This document shows positions 9,134 through 18,296 of a DNA stretch of 44,868 nucleotides, piece after piece. The DNA is from Fidelibacterota bacterium. Lineage in GTDB: Bacteria; Fidelibacterota; Marinisomatia; Marinisomatales; Marinisomataceae. The notes beneath the pieces were generated by a model. That model saw only the letters and a list, made by a program, of their open reading frames with translations. It had not been told where the DNA came from and did not search any database. Location of the stretch: positions 1 to 44,868 of the forward strand of contig JAFMFP010000004.1 in NCBI GenBank assembly GCA_017856055.1. Direction: 5' to 3'. The stretch's first letter is position 1. Each line of letters begins with the position of its first letter. The translations under genes were made by a program, and so were the position numbers.

Positions 9134-9147
9134 ACCGACTGGTCGGT
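9134..9147. promoter_or_regulatory. TetR-type operator for the fad operon
   Basis: Perfect inverted repeat ACCGAC-TG-GTCGGT, GC-rich in an AT-rich spacer and typical in form of TetR-family operators (ACCGACCGGTCGGT-like). It lies two bases upstream of the regulator's ATG. With a weak TTGATT-N17-TACTTT promoter upstream, it would overlap the transcription start, so bound repressor would block initiation of TetR-fadE-fadA-fadN. No second copy was noticed elsewhere in the window. Confidence 0.8.
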
Positions 9148-9226
9148 CTAAAGTAATCAAAAGTGAAAATTAAATCAACAATTCATTTTTAATACACCAA
9201 AAATTGTTTATTTTTTTTTATACTTT

Positions 9227-9910
9227 ATGATTAAAAAAGAATACTTAATTGCGCCTTCAATTTTGGGAGCAGATTTTTCGAAACTAAAAGAAGAAATATT
9301 AATGCTCAATGAAACTAAAGCTCAATGGGTTCATTTAGATATTATGGATCAACAATTTGTTCCCAATCTCTCTTTTGGTCCTGCTGTAGTCAAATCAATT
9401 CGCCCCCATACAGATTTATTTTTTGATGTTCATCTAATGGTAAGTAATCCTTTCGATTTGATTAAACCTTTTATTGAGGCTGGTGCTAACGGAATAAGTT
9501 TTCATATTGAAGCTTCAGAACCTCGATTTACTTTTCCACCAAAAATATTAATTGGTCAAATAAAAAAAGCAGGTCTAAAATGTGGGATTGCTTTAAAGCC
9601 AAAAACTCCTATTTCTGTATTAAAAAAATACTTAACACTGATTGACTATGTCACATTAATGTCAGTGGAACCAGGATTCGGTGGACAGAGATTTATCGAA
9701 AGTTCATTACAAAAAATTCAAAACTTAAAGTCTCTTTTGAAGGAAATGAATGTTGAGAAACAAGTAAAGATTCAAGTAGATGGTGGAGTGATAACTAAAA
9801 ACGCTCTTCATTGCATCGAATCAGGAGCAGATATACTTGTTGTAGGTTCAGAAATTTTCCAATCCAAGAATCCTAAAGATGTTATTGATAATTTAATTTC
9901 ATTGCAATGA
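9227..9910 (+). CDS. rpe: ribulose-phosphate 3-epimerase
   Basis: Interconverts ribulose-5-P and xylulose-5-P in the cytosolic pentose phosphate pathway. TIM-barrel enzyme with all signatures: APSILGADF at 9-17, HLDIMD with metal/catalytic His36 and Asp38, DVHLMV with His69, SVEPGFGGQ at 146-154 and VDGGV with catalytic Asp185. The 227-aa length is normal. Start by homology; there is no Shine-Dalgarno, and a TATACT hexamer lies only two bases before the ATG, so the promoter is probably further up or the mRNA nearly leaderless. It is the first gene of rpe-tkt-rpiB and overlaps tkt by ATGA. Confidence 0.95.
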   Translation: MIKKEYLIAPSILGADFSKLKEEILMLNETKAQWVHLDIMDQQFVPNLSFGPAVVKSIRPHTDLFFDVHLMVSNPFDLIKPFIEAGANGISFHIEASEPRFTFPPKILIGQIKKAGLKCGIALKPKTPISVLKKYLTLIDYVTLMSVEPGFGGQRFIESSLQKIQNLKSLLKEMNVEKQVKIQVDGGVITKNALHCIESGADILVVGSEIFQSKNPKDVIDNLISLQ

Positions 9911-11838
9911 GCTACAGTTTATCTTCTTTTGAAAAACTTAACAAATCTGATAAAGATTTATTTATAGTCAATGTAATTAAAGGGCTGACTATTGATGGAG
10001 TGAGGAAGGCCAATTCTGGGCATCCGGGAGGACCAATGTCTATGGCTGATATGGCATACATTGCATACTCTGAATTTATAAGACTAAATCCAAAAAATAT
10101 TGATTGCTCAATAAGAGATAGGGTGGTTTTTTCTGCAGGCCACGTATCAATGCTTCAGTATTGTTTATTATTCTTTGCAAATATTTTAACATTAAAAGAC
10201 TTAAAGAATTTTAGACAACTAAAAAGTAATACACCGGGTCATCCAGAAGTTGAAAAACCGGGGATTGATGCTACTACTGGCCCTCTTGGGCAAGGAGTTG
10301 GGATGGGAATTGGAATGGCACTTGCAGAATCAATTAAAAAAAATAATAACTACACATATATTTTTGCTGGTGATGGTGATATTCAAGAACCAGTAACCTT
10401 AGGAGCAGCCACTTTAGCTGGTCACTGGAAGCTTGAAAAAATTATTATGTTTTATGATTCAAATGAAATTCAAATTGCCGGAAATACTTCAAGAGTAGAT
10501 TCTACAAATTATAAAAAGATTTTTGAAGCAATGAATTGGAATGTAATTGAAATTGATGGACACAATCATGAAGAAATTAGGTCTGCTATTAAAATGTCCC
10601 ACAAGAGCGCTAAGCCAAATCTAATTATTGGGAAAACAGTTATGGCAAAAGGAAGTGCTTCATTCGAGAATAATAGTCAAGCACATGGAGCTCCTTTTTC
10701 TATTGAAGAAATCAAAAAAACAAAAATTAATCTAAATATTCCTAATGAAGAGTTTTATTGTCCAAGTTTTGCTAAAGAATATTTTTTAAACAAAAGAAAA
10801 AAATTAAACATTAAAAATTCTAAAATAGCTCGAGACAATAATTTGAACGACTATTCAAAAGCGCTTTTATCTCTATCAAAAATGTTGATAGAAGAAAATT
10901 CAATTTCTACCAGAAAAGCATTTGGAAAAATTTTAGAAAAAATGGCAGAAACAATTCCAACTCTAATTGGTGGATCAGCAGATTTAGATGAATCTAATTG
11001 TACAAACAAATTTGCTGAAAAGTATAAAGATTATTCTCCTAATAATCATCGCGGAAGAAATATTGCTTTTGGGGTTCGAGAATTTCCAATGGGTGCAATA
11101 TTGAACGGAATTGCTCTGTATGGAGGGTTTTTTCCATTTGGAGGAACTTTTTTAACATTTAGCGATTATATGAGATCATCAATCAGGCTAGCCGCCATTC
11201 AAAAAAATCAAATTCTTTTTGAATTTACACATGATTCAATTTTTGTTGGCGAAGATGGACCAACTCATCAACCCATTGAACAACTAATGTCACTTAGGGC
11301 AATTCCAAATCTTTATGTTTTTAGACCAGCTAATGCTAATGAAGCTATTTTTTCGATAATTGAATCATTGAAACTTGTAAGCTCTCCGAGCGCGATAGCT
11401 CTTTCTCGTCAAAATCTTCAAAACAATAATATAGATCTTAAATTAACTAGAAACGGTGTTAAAAAAGGAGCATACATTATCCAAGACCTTAAAAAACCTG
11501 ACTTTGTAATATTTGCTTCAGGATCGGAGGTTGAAAAAGCTATTGAAGTCAATCAACATTTAGGTTCAAAAGGCAGAATAATCTCTGTTCCATGTTGGGA
11601 GCTTTTTGAAAAACAAACCAAAAGTTACAAAAACAAAATTTTATCTTTTGATTGTAAAAAAAGAATTTCAATTGAAGCTGGAATTAGTCAAGGTTGGGAA
11701 AAATTTGTTGGATTAGATGGATTGCCTATTGGAATTAATTCCTATGGTTTTTCAGCTCCAGGAGAAGAAGTTGCAAAAACTTTAAAATTTGATAGAAAGA
11801 ATATTCTAAAAAAAATTAAACTCTATTTGAAAAAATGA
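9907..11838 (+). CDS. tkt: transketolase
   Basis: Thiamine-diphosphate enzyme transferring two-carbon ketol units between sugar phosphates. Full-length form (643 aa). Seen: NSGHPGGPMS at 36-45, TGPLGQG at 124-130, the ThDP/metal motif GDGD at 155-158 with partner Asn186, the GVREFPMGA pyrimidine-domain loop and EDGPTHQPIEQL. The start overlaps the rpe stop (ATGA) and its own stop overlaps the rpiB start (ATGA), so the three genes are translationally coupled. Together they form the non-oxidative pentose phosphate interconversions; transaldolase is not nearby. Confidence 0.96.
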   Translation: MSYSLSSFEKLNKSDKDLFIVNVIKGLTIDGVRKANSGHPGGPMSMADMAYIAYSEFIRLNPKNIDCSIRDRVVFSAGHVSMLQYCLLFFANILTLKDLKNFRQLKSNTPGHPEVEKPGIDATTGPLGQGVGMGIGMALAESIKKNNNYTYIFAGDGDIQEPVTLGAATLAGHWKLEKIIMFYDSNEIQIAGNTSRVDSTNYKKIFEAMNWNVIEIDGHNHEEIRSAIKMSHKSAKPNLIIGKTVMAKGSASFENNSQAHGAPFSIEEIKKTKINLNIPNEEFYCPSFAKEYFLNKRKKLNIKNSKIARDNNLNDYSKALLSLSKMLIEENSISTRKAFGKILEKMAETIPTLIGGSADLDESNCTNKFAEKYKDYSPNNHRGRNIAFGVREFPMGAILNGIALYGGFFPFGGTFLTFSDYMRSSIRLAAIQKNQILFEFTHDSIFVGEDGPTHQPIEQLMSLRAIPNLYVFRPANANEAIFSIIESLKLVSSPSAIALSRQNLQNNNIDLKLTRNGVKKGAYIIQDLKKPDFVIFASGSEVEKAIEVNQHLGSKGRIISVPCWELFEKQTKSYKNKILSFDCKKRISIEAGISQGWEKFVGLDGLPIGINSYGFSAPGEEVAKTLKFDRKNILKKIKLYLKK

Positions 11839-12278
11839 AAGAAATAGTTTTAGCATCTGATCACGCGGGATTTAAACACAAGGAAAGGGTAAAAGAATTC
11901 CTTATTAGCAAAAATATTTTGGTGAAGGATTTTGGGGCGCTATCATTAGATAATGATGATGACTATCCCGATTTTATTTTACCTGCTGCCAATTATATCT
12001 CAAAGAATATCAATCAGTGCAAAGGAATTATTTTTGGGGGCAGTGGTCAGGGTGAAGCTATGGCAGCAAATCGTATTAAAGGTATTAGAGCTGTAGTATA
12101 TTATAATGGACCAAAAGAAATAATTCAACTTTCCAGAAAGCACAATGATGCAAACATTCTATCTATTGGAGCAAGATTCATTTCTATTGAAGAAACAATT
12201 GAAGTAATTCAAGAATGGCTAGATACTGATTTTGACCAAGGTAGACACCTTAGAAGAATTAATAAACTAGACTCTTAA
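11835..12278 (+). CDS. rpiB: ribose-5-phosphate isomerase B (Glu-base type)
   Basis: Isomerises ribose-5-P and ribulose-5-P. RpiB/LacA family: ASDHAGF near the N-terminus (phosphate and ring-opening site) and the active-site loop FGGSGQGEAMAANRIKG. E. coli RpiB has a catalytic Cys in this loop; here it is Ser70, with Glu74 positioned as in the Mycobacterium tuberculosis type (GGSGNGE), where Glu is the base. The 147-aa length is normal. ATGA coupling to tkt. The 3' end overlaps the converging ctaB gene by 12 bases. Confidence 0.92.
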   Translation: MKEIVLASDHAGFKHKERVKEFLISKNILVKDFGALSLDNDDDYPDFILPAANYISKNINQCKGIIFGGSGQGEAMAANRIKGIRAVVYYNGPKEIIQLSRKHNDANILSIGARFISIEETIEVIQEWLDTDFDQGRHLRRINKLDS

Positions 12279-13127
12279 ATCAGCAAAAATCAATATTAAA
12301 AGAAGCGGGAAATAATAGATAGAGGTTCTAAAAATTAATCTTGCATTTTCATTTGATTGATCAATTATAAATGGTAAACAAGTAAGCATATAAATATTGC
12401 TTAGTAAATAAGCTCCTACCAAATAAAATCTTCCTGAGAATCCCAAGAAAAAAGGTAAAGTAGAGATTGGAATTAACAAAAGTGCGTGGATAAAAATATG
12501 TCGCACAGTACGTTTTATCCCATTTTCAGTACTAGAAAGCATTTTAAATCCTCCGCTTTCGTAATCCTTTCTATAAATGTATGCTAATGAGTAAAAATGA
12601 GGATGTTGCCAAAAAAACAATATTAAAAATAATGCTAGCGCGCCCCAATCAAGGGAGTTAGTTGCAGCAACCCATCCACCCGCTGGAGGAAGCGCTCCTG
12701 GAATTGCACCTATCATAGTATTAGTCCATGAAACTCTCTTTAAGGGTGTATAAATTAGGAGGTATGATAATATCGTAATTAATGAAAGTAAAAAGGTTAG
12801 AAAATTAACCTTATAAAGCAATATAATTAATCCTGAAAAACATAGAATAAACCCTAAAATAATCGCAAATGATTTAGAGAATTGGTTGCTAGGTAAAACT
12901 CTGTTTCTAGTCCTTTTCATCAATCTATCAAACTCAATTTCTAAAACATTATTAAAAACTGACGAACCCATTGAACTAAACCAAGACCCGAGCAAAGTAT
13001 AAAATAGCAATTCTATATTCATTGAACCTCTAGATCCAAGATAGAAACCAAGAAAAGTTGTTATCAAAACTAAAAAACTAATTCGAACTTTTGTCAATTC
13101 AATAATTTTTTTAATCATATCAATCAT
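12267..13127 (-). CDS. ctaB: protoheme IX farnesyltransferase (heme O synthase)
   Basis: UbiA-superfamily membrane enzyme adding a farnesyl group to heme B, giving heme O for the cytochrome oxidase. 286 aa, multiple membrane segments. The polyprenyl-diphosphate-binding motif NNVLEIEFDRLMKRTRNRVL starts at residue 59, followed by the second loop region GAIPGALPPAGGW. Two possible starts: ATG at 13127 (overlapping the SCO stop by eight bases) or Met4 at 13118. It is the last gene of the act-cox operon and converges on rpiB with a 12-base overlap. Confidence 0.93.
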   Translation of the reverse strand: MIDMIKKIIELTKVRISFLVLITTFLGFYLGSRGSMNIELLFYTLLGSWFSSMGSSVFNNVLEIEFDRLMKRTRNRVLPSNQFSKSFAIILGFILCFSGLIILLYKVNFLTFLLSLITILSYLLIYTPLKRVSWTNTMIGAIPGALPPAGGWVAATNSLDWGALALFLILFFWQHPHFYSLAYIYRKDYESGGFKMLSSTENGIKRTVRHIFIHALLLIPISTLPFFLGFSGRFYLVGAYLLSNIYMLTCLPFIIDQSNENARLIFRTSIYYFPLLLILIFADLRV

Positions 13128-13710
13128 CTAACAAGGTTAATATATCATTTTGGATTTCAAAAATGCTAGTTTTGTCTGTACCTTCATAATACCTTCTAAC
13201 GTTTCCGTTTTGATCTACAAGAACAAATCTTGTTGAATGTCCAGCTGGCAATAAAGAAGCAGAAAGAAATAATCCCTTTTCAGCTAAGTTGATAATCTCT
13301 TGTAAATCACCAGTCAAGAAAAACCAGTTATCTTTGATGCTATAATTTTTTGAATAATCATTCAAAACATTTTCTGAATCAACAGAAGGGTCTACAGTAA
13401 TTGAGATAAATTGTATTAAATCTGAATCATAAAATCTTTTCTGCAATACACTGAAGTGATCTGACATTATTGGACAAGCATCTTCACAGCTTGTAAAAAT
13501 AAATGCCACTAACGACAACTTTCCAATCAATTGATCATTGGTAAATTTTTGATTATCAAAATTAGTTAATTCAAATTTCGCAATATTTGAAATTATAGGT
13601 AGATTGTTTAATCTTGACTTGACAGCTTTATCAATAACAAAAAATGCAAGAAATCCCAATGAGATTATAACAAAAAAACTGAGGATAATTTTTTTATTAA
13701 GCCAATTCAT
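13120..13710 (-). CDS. SCO1/SenC copper chaperone (second copy)
   Basis: Membrane-anchored thioredoxin-fold protein that delivers copper to, or reduces, the CuA site of oxidase subunit II. From the ATG at 13710 (196 aa): N-terminal anchor about 6-26, copper-binding CEDAC with Cys75 and Cys79, and the distal ligand His158 in AGHSTRFVLV. The open frame extends upstream only to a TTG at 13749 that would overlap ctaA by 53 bases, so the internal ATG is preferred (14-base overlap). It sits between ctaA and ctaB. Confidence 0.9.
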   Translation of the reverse strand: MNWLNKKIILSFFVIISLGFLAFFVIDKAVKSRLNNLPIISNIAKFELTNFDNQKFTNDQLIGKLSLVAFIFTSCEDACPIMSDHFSVLQKRFYDSDLIQFISITVDPSVDSENVLNDYSKNYSIKDNWFFLTGDLQEIINLAEKGLFLSASLLPAGHSTRFVLVDQNGNVRRYYEGTDKTSIFEIQNDILTLLDD

Positions 13711-14599
13711 AATCAACCAAATTATAGTAAATAACTGAAATTCCGACAAGCCAAGATGAACCCCAAGTATGGAATAATCGAGCTAATTGAGGTAATTCAG
13801 AAAAAACTAATAGCTCTCCAAGTAGAATTTGAACAGTAATCATACAAAGAATAAAAATATTCAATGATTTAATAATCTTTAAAGAATGATTTGAAAATAT
13901 TTTATAAAGATAGAAACTCAAGAATAGTAATGTAAATCCCATAAAAGTATGAAAGTACTTATAAAATGGTATTGAATCTAATTGTTCACTTTTATCTAAA
14001 AGAGGAAACTCTATTTGAATAATCTCAATATTTGTTCTTATTCCAGTACCTAAAAGAATTTCAATAATAATACATATAGCAAAAATAAATATAATTTTTT
14101 TGTTAATATTTGAAGAAGGCCTATGAGCAAATTTATTAACACTTAAGATTTTATAGGCTTCTACTGTAAGGAAACTCAACGATGAAACTAAAGCAAGAGC
14201 TAAAATCATATGAAACGTCTTAATAAAAGGGTTTAGATTTGTCCAAACTAAGGCTCCTCCTACTACGCCATTTGCTATTACTAAAAAAAGCGATAAAAAG
14301 CTTATACTTAGAATTCTTTTATCAGAATAAAAGTATTTAACTGATAAAAAACATAAAACTATAATTGAGATTCCAAGAATAGCTCCAAAACTTCTATTGA
14401 TAAATTCAATCCAAGCTAAGGTTAAGTTAAATTGCTCTAAATCTACATTAGTTGGAGGAATCCAGTTATCTCCACATTTCGGCCAATTAGGACATCCCAT
14501 ACCCGCACCAGATACGCGTACTAGTCCACCAATAAAAATCAACAAATAAGCTAGTATAGTTGATAGTAAGGCTGATCTAAAAAATAATCGAATATTCAT
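13697..14599 (-). CDS. ctaA: heme A synthase (CtaA/COX15)
   Basis: Integral membrane mono-oxygenase converting heme O to heme A. 300 aa with about eight membrane segments. Seen: GLVRVSGAGMGCPNWPKC with the periplasmic Cys pair Cys36/Cys42, and EFINR at 65-69, the position of the conserved E-x-x-H-R heme-ligand motif. The His is Asn68 here. Later histidines (FHMILALAL, YFHTFMGF, LFHTWGSS) remain. The start overlaps the coxD stop (TAATG). Context between coxD and SCO/ctaB supports the call. Confidence 0.92.
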   Translation of the reverse strand: MNIRLFFRSALLSTILAYLLIFIGGLVRVSGAGMGCPNWPKCGDNWIPPTNVDLEQFNLTLAWIEFINRSFGAILGISIIVLCFLSVKYFYSDKRILSISFLSLFLVIANGVVGGALVWTNLNPFIKTFHMILALALVSSLSFLTVEAYKILSVNKFAHRPSSNINKKIIFIFAICIIIEILLGTGIRTNIEIIQIEFPLLDKSEQLDSIPFYKYFHTFMGFTLLFLSFYLYKIFSNHSLKIIKSLNIFILCMITVQILLGELLVFSELPQLARLFHTWGSSWLVGISVIYYNLVDYELA

Positions 14600-15018
14600 T
14601 AATGATGAGAATCATCCTCGCCTTCATGATGATCCTCATGACTTTCTACAGGATTACCATGAGTATCAGTTAAAGGAAGATTATCATAAAAAGAAGCTTT
14701 AGATTTAATTGCAGTTTTTACTTCTGGATTGATACCACCCCTAAAACCTGTATCGAGAAGCGTAAAAGTGATGAAGATTCCTAAGAACATTAAGGACATA
14801 ACAAAAATAACTAAATTCTTTTTATCGTCCCAAAGTAAGTGCATAAAAAATAATACTACCAGCGTAGCTTTAAGAGTTGCTACTGCCATGGCAAGTATTA
14901 TATTGAAAGAGCCTAAGTCAATATAGGAAACCCATACAGTAACCCCAGTTAAAAATAAAAGACTACCTGCAATGATTAAATATGTTCTAAGAGGAGTTAT
15001 GTGATGTTCGTTACTCAT
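14599..15018 (-). CDS. coxD: cytochrome c oxidase subunit IV
   Basis: Small prokaryotic subunit IV of the caa3 oxidase, thought to stabilise the complex. From the ATG at 15018 it is 139 aa, with three membrane segments (about 10-32, 38-60, 68-92) including ATLKATLVVLFFMHL, a signature of the family, and a His/Asp-rich C-terminal tail (HEDHHEGEDDSHH) that might bind metal. An upstream TTG (15030) would overlap coxC; the ATG five bases after the coxC stop is preferred. Confidence 0.88.
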   Translation of the reverse strand: MSNEHHITPLRTYLIIAGSLLFLTGVTVWVSYIDLGSFNIILAMAVATLKATLVVLFFMHLLWDDKKNLVIFVMSLMFLGIFITFTLLDTGFRGGINPEVKTAIKSKASFYDNLPLTDTHGNPVESHEDHHEGEDDSHH

Positions 15019-15022
15019 TTTT

Positions 15023-15679
15023 CTATCCAATTAAATAAAATAGTGGGAATAAATAAATCCAAATTAAGTCGACTAAATGCCAAAAAATTCCAACAGTTTC
15101 CATAGGAGTATAATACTCAGAATGTAACTTATCTTTTTTAGTTAAATAAATTAACCAAGCAATCAGACCCATACCAATAGCAACATGTAGCCCATGAAGA
15201 CCAGTCATAATAAAATAAATTCCAAAAAATATATGGGGATTATCGATGTTGACAACTTCAGGTCCCATATATGAATAAAATATTCCAGGTAATTGACCTA
15301 CTTCAAATTTGTGACTGTATTCTAAATACTTTATGCCAAGAAATCCAAGAGCAAGCACCCATGTAATAACTAACATCCATAATGAAAGTTTTTTATTCTT
15401 TTTTTGAATAGCCCAAATAGCTAACGCCATTGTAAGAGAGCTAGAGATTAAGACTATAGTGTTTAGCATCCCTTTCTGGACATCTAAAAGCAAATGAGCG
15501 TCATAAAACATTTCAGGGTACCAAGATCTATAAACAGTATAAGCGACAAAAAGACCTCCAAATGTCAAAACTTCTGTAAGAATAAAAGCCCACATACCAA
15601 ATTTTGAAGTTTGATATTGTTGATCTACATCATGGAAATGGTGATGTAAAAAATCAGGAGATGATGAATTATGGCTCAT
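15023..15679 (-). CDS. coxC: cytochrome c oxidase subunit III
   Basis: Heme-free membrane subunit that supports subunit I. 218 aa with five clear membrane segments. Seen: [17 protein letters not shown] (lipid/Glu-containing segment), [11 protein letters not shown] and [18 protein letters not shown], all subunit III signatures. The five-helix length fits the short bacterial form. The ATG overlaps the coxA stop (ATGA). His-rich N-terminus (HHHFHD). Confidence 0.94.
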   Translation of the reverse strand: MSHNSSSPDFLHHHFHDVDQQYQTSKFGMWAFILTEVLTFGGLFVAYTVYRSWYPEMFYDAHLLLDVQKGMLNTIVLISSSLTMALAIWAIQKKNKKLSLWMLVITWVLALGFLGIKYLEYSHKFEVGQLPGIFYSYMGPEVVNIDNPHIFFGIYFIMTGLHGLHVAIGMGLIAWLIYLTKKDKLHSEYYTPMETVGIFWHLVDLIWIYLFPLFYLIG

Positions 15680-17298
15680 TTTTTTAAGGTAGGTTCTACT
15701 ATTACTTTGTCATAATCATATGGACCATTTGTAAAAACTGGATCGGATTCAAAATTGTGAGGATGTGGTGGAGATGATGTATGAGTCCACTCCATTGTTA
15801 ACGCACCCCACGGATTTGATCCAGGGTCCAGTTTATTACTCTTTCTCAAAGACCACATCAAATTCAAAATTGCGATAAAAATTGATAACCCTAAAATCGT
15901 TGACCAAAAAGTGGAATAGGTATGTAACTCAGAAAATTGATCTGAATATGTAGCATATCTTCGAGGCATTCCTCTTAATCCAAGTAAAAATTGTGGGAAA
16001 AAGGTACCGTTAAATCCAATAAAAACACCCAGAGCACATAATGAAGCAATCTTTTGATTATACATTTTACCAAAAGATTTTGGCCACCAATGATGCAACC
16101 CAGCTAAGAATGCAATGATGGTACCACCCTGCATAACGTAATGAAAATGAGCAACTACGAAATAGGTATCATGTAAATGAATATCTAGGGCAACTGCTCC
16201 AAGAAAAATTCCTGTTAAACCACCTATGGTGAATAAAAATAAGAAAGCTAATGCATATATCATTGGAGTAGTAAAGGAAACTTGACCTTTATACATAGTA
16301 AGAATCCAACTAAAAATTTTTACTCCAGTAGGTATTCCGACAAAATAAGTTATAAATGAAAAAACTATCTGGGAAAAAACCGATTGTCCAGATGTAAACA
16401 TATGATGGCCCCAAACTAAAAATCCAATAAATGCAATGGATAAAGTTGAATAAGCAATAAACTTATACCCCCAAACTTTTTTTCTCGAATGAACTGGAAT
16501 AATTTCACTTATAATACCAAACGCAGGTAATATCATGATATACACTGCTGGATGCGAATAGAACCAAAAGAAATGCTGATATAAGACTGGGTCTCCTCCA
16601 AGAGCTGGATCAAAAATACCAATGCCTAAAAATCTTTCCAAGATTAATAATACCATTGTAATCGCTAAGACAGGGGTTGCAGTAATTTGAACTAAAGAAG
16701 TACCATAGAGAGCCCAAACAAAGAGTGGTAATTTATACCAAGTTAAACCAGGGACTCTCATTTTATGAACAGTAGCAATGAAGTTTAATCCGGTCAAAAT
16801 TGATGAAAAACCAATAATAAATATACCTAACGTCATCGGCACTACATTTGAAGTGCTTTGAGTAGAATAAGGAGTGTAAAATGTCCAACCAGTGTCTACT
16901 CCTCCATTAACTATAGTGTATATAGCAAACAATGCTCCAAAAGAATATATGTAAAAACTGGCAAGATTAAGTCGTGGGAATGCAACATCTTTTGCACCAA
17001 CCATCAATGGAAGTAAAATATTTCCTAAGGCCCCAGGAATAGCTGGAATAATAAAAAGAAATATCATTATAGCTCCGTGCAAAGTATACATACTGTTGTA
17101 GGTATCATTCGACACAAAATCATTACCAGGTGCAGCTAACTCAAGTCTCATTCCAAGTGCTAAAAGACCACCAATTAAAAAGAAAATTATTCCACTAAAT
17201 AAATACATTAGACCAATTCGTTTATGATCTAAAGTCAATAACCAAGACATAATTCCCTTAGGGTGATTTAGATAATTGATATTTTGATTTTCACTCAT
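15676..17298 (-). CDS. coxA: cytochrome c oxidase subunit I, A2-type heme-copper oxidase
   Basis: Catalytic subunit reducing O2 to water and pumping protons. 540 aa, 12 membrane segments. Ligands seen: His74 and His386 (low-spin heme), His384 (heme a3), and His249, His298, His299 (CuB) with cross-linked Tyr253 in SHPAVY. The loop reads YSHPAVY, without the proton-channel Glu of A1 enzymes (HPEVY), and with the Tyr-Ser pair typical of A2 oxidases such as Rhodothermus caa3. The K-channel Lys in GVKIFSW is present. Shine-Dalgarno AAGG precedes the ATG. Operon position after coxB. Confidence 0.96.
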   Translation of the reverse strand: MSENQNINYLNHPKGIMSWLLTLDHKRIGLMYLFSGIIFFLIGGLLALGMRLELAAPGNDFVSNDTYNSMYTLHGAIMIFLFIIPAIPGALGNILLPLMVGAKDVAFPRLNLASFYIYSFGALFAIYTIVNGGVDTGWTFYTPYSTQSTSNVVPMTLGIFIIGFSSILTGLNFIATVHKMRVPGLTWYKLPLFVWALYGTSLVQITATPVLAITMVLLILERFLGIGIFDPALGGDPVLYQHFFWFYSHPAVYIMILPAFGIISEIIPVHSRKKVWGYKFIAYSTLSIAFIGFLVWGHHMFTSGQSVFSQIVFSFITYFVGIPTGVKIFSWILTMYKGQVSFTTPMIYALAFLFLFTIGGLTGIFLGAVALDIHLHDTYFVVAHFHYVMQGGTIIAFLAGLHHWWPKSFGKMYNQKIASLCALGVFIGFNGTFFPQFLLGLRGMPRRYATYSDQFSELHTYSTFWSTILGLSIFIAILNLMWSLRKSNKLDPGSNPWGALTMEWTHTSSPPHPHNFESDPVFTNGPYDYDKVIVEPTLKK

Positions 17299-17324
17299 AT
17301 TTAACCTTGTAATTTACAATTAAT

Positions 17325-18296
17325 TTAATTCCTATTCTCATTTAGTGATTTTAAAAAAGCAATTAATGCATCGAGCTCTCTATCTGATAACAGACCTTGA
17401 TAGGTAGGCATTACACCTTGATAACCTGCTACTATTTGACTTTGAGGCTCTAAAATTGATTTTCTTATATAGTTTTCATCAATGACTGCTGATGAACCAT
17501 CTTCAAAGTTTCTAGTTTGACCCCACATACGACTAGTTTCCAGGTATGAAGGACCAACTAAATCAGAACCATCTAGAGTGTGACATGTATTACATGCTTT
17601 CTTGGTATATAGTTTTTCACCTAATTCATCTAATGGAAGATCATCATCACCCGAACCAAGTTCCTTGACCCATTCTTCATACTGTTTAGGCTTCATAACA
17701 ATCACCTTAGCAGCCATCTGAGAATGAGCAGTCCCACAGTATTCAGTACAAAAAATATCGTAAACTCCCTCCTCTTGGGCTTCGAACCACATGATATTAT
17801 ATCGATTGGGCAATGCATCCATTTTTGTTCTCATTACTGGAATAAAAAAACTATGGAGAACATCTTTTGAGGAAAGCAGAATCTTTATTGGAGTGTTGGA
17901 AGGTACTACTAGCTCATTCAAAGAAGTTCCTCCTTCCGGATAATCAAATGTCCAAAACCAGCTTTGACCAGTAACTTTTATTTCAATTGCATCATCAGGA
18001 ACAATAATCATTTTTAAATATGATCTAATACCCCAAACAAAAGTGATTGAAACTAAAATTAGAGGAATAATAAAAAATAATGATTCAAGAATATTATCAT
18101 GATCTTTGCTACTAGTTAATCGAACTTTATCCCCTTTTTTAAAACGATATTTTATTGAAAAAATGACCATTCCAATAACCACTACAGCCATTAAAGCTAC
18201 TGAAGAGTAAAAAATGAAATAAAAAAGGTTGTCGATATCACTTGCAAATGTTGAAACTTGCTTTGGGAAAAAAAATTCGTTTAGTCTATCAATCAT
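17325..18296 (-). CDS. coxB: cytochrome c oxidase subunit II fused to cytochrome c (caa3 type)
   Basis: Accepts electrons through the fused cytochrome and passes them via CuA to subunit I. From the ATG at 18296 (323 aa): two membrane helices (about 22-48 and 71-92), a cupredoxin domain with GQSWFWTFDYP, CuA ligands His148, Cys183, Glu185, Cys187, His191 and Met194, then a C-terminal cytochrome c domain with CNTCH at 235-239 and a probable axial Met296. There is no signal peptide, which is common for two-helix subunit II proteins. The open frame runs up to a TTG at 18308; the ATG overlapping the SCO stop by eight bases is preferred. Confidence 0.95.
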   Translation of the reverse strand: MIDRLNEFFFPKQVSTFASDIDNLFYFIFYSSVALMAVVVIGMVIFSIKYRFKKGDKVRLTSSKDHDNILESLFFIIPLILVSITFVWGIRSYLKMIIVPDDAIEIKVTGQSWFWTFDYPEGGTSLNELVVPSNTPIKILLSSKDVLHSFFIPVMRTKMDALPNRYNIMWFEAQEEGVYDIFCTEYCGTAHSQMAAKVIVMKPKQYEEWVKELGSGDDDLPLDELGEKLYTKKACNTCHTLDGSDLVGPSYLETSRMWGQTRNFEDGSSAVIDENYIRKSILEPQSQIVAGYQGVMPTYQGLLSDRELDALIAFLKSLNENRN

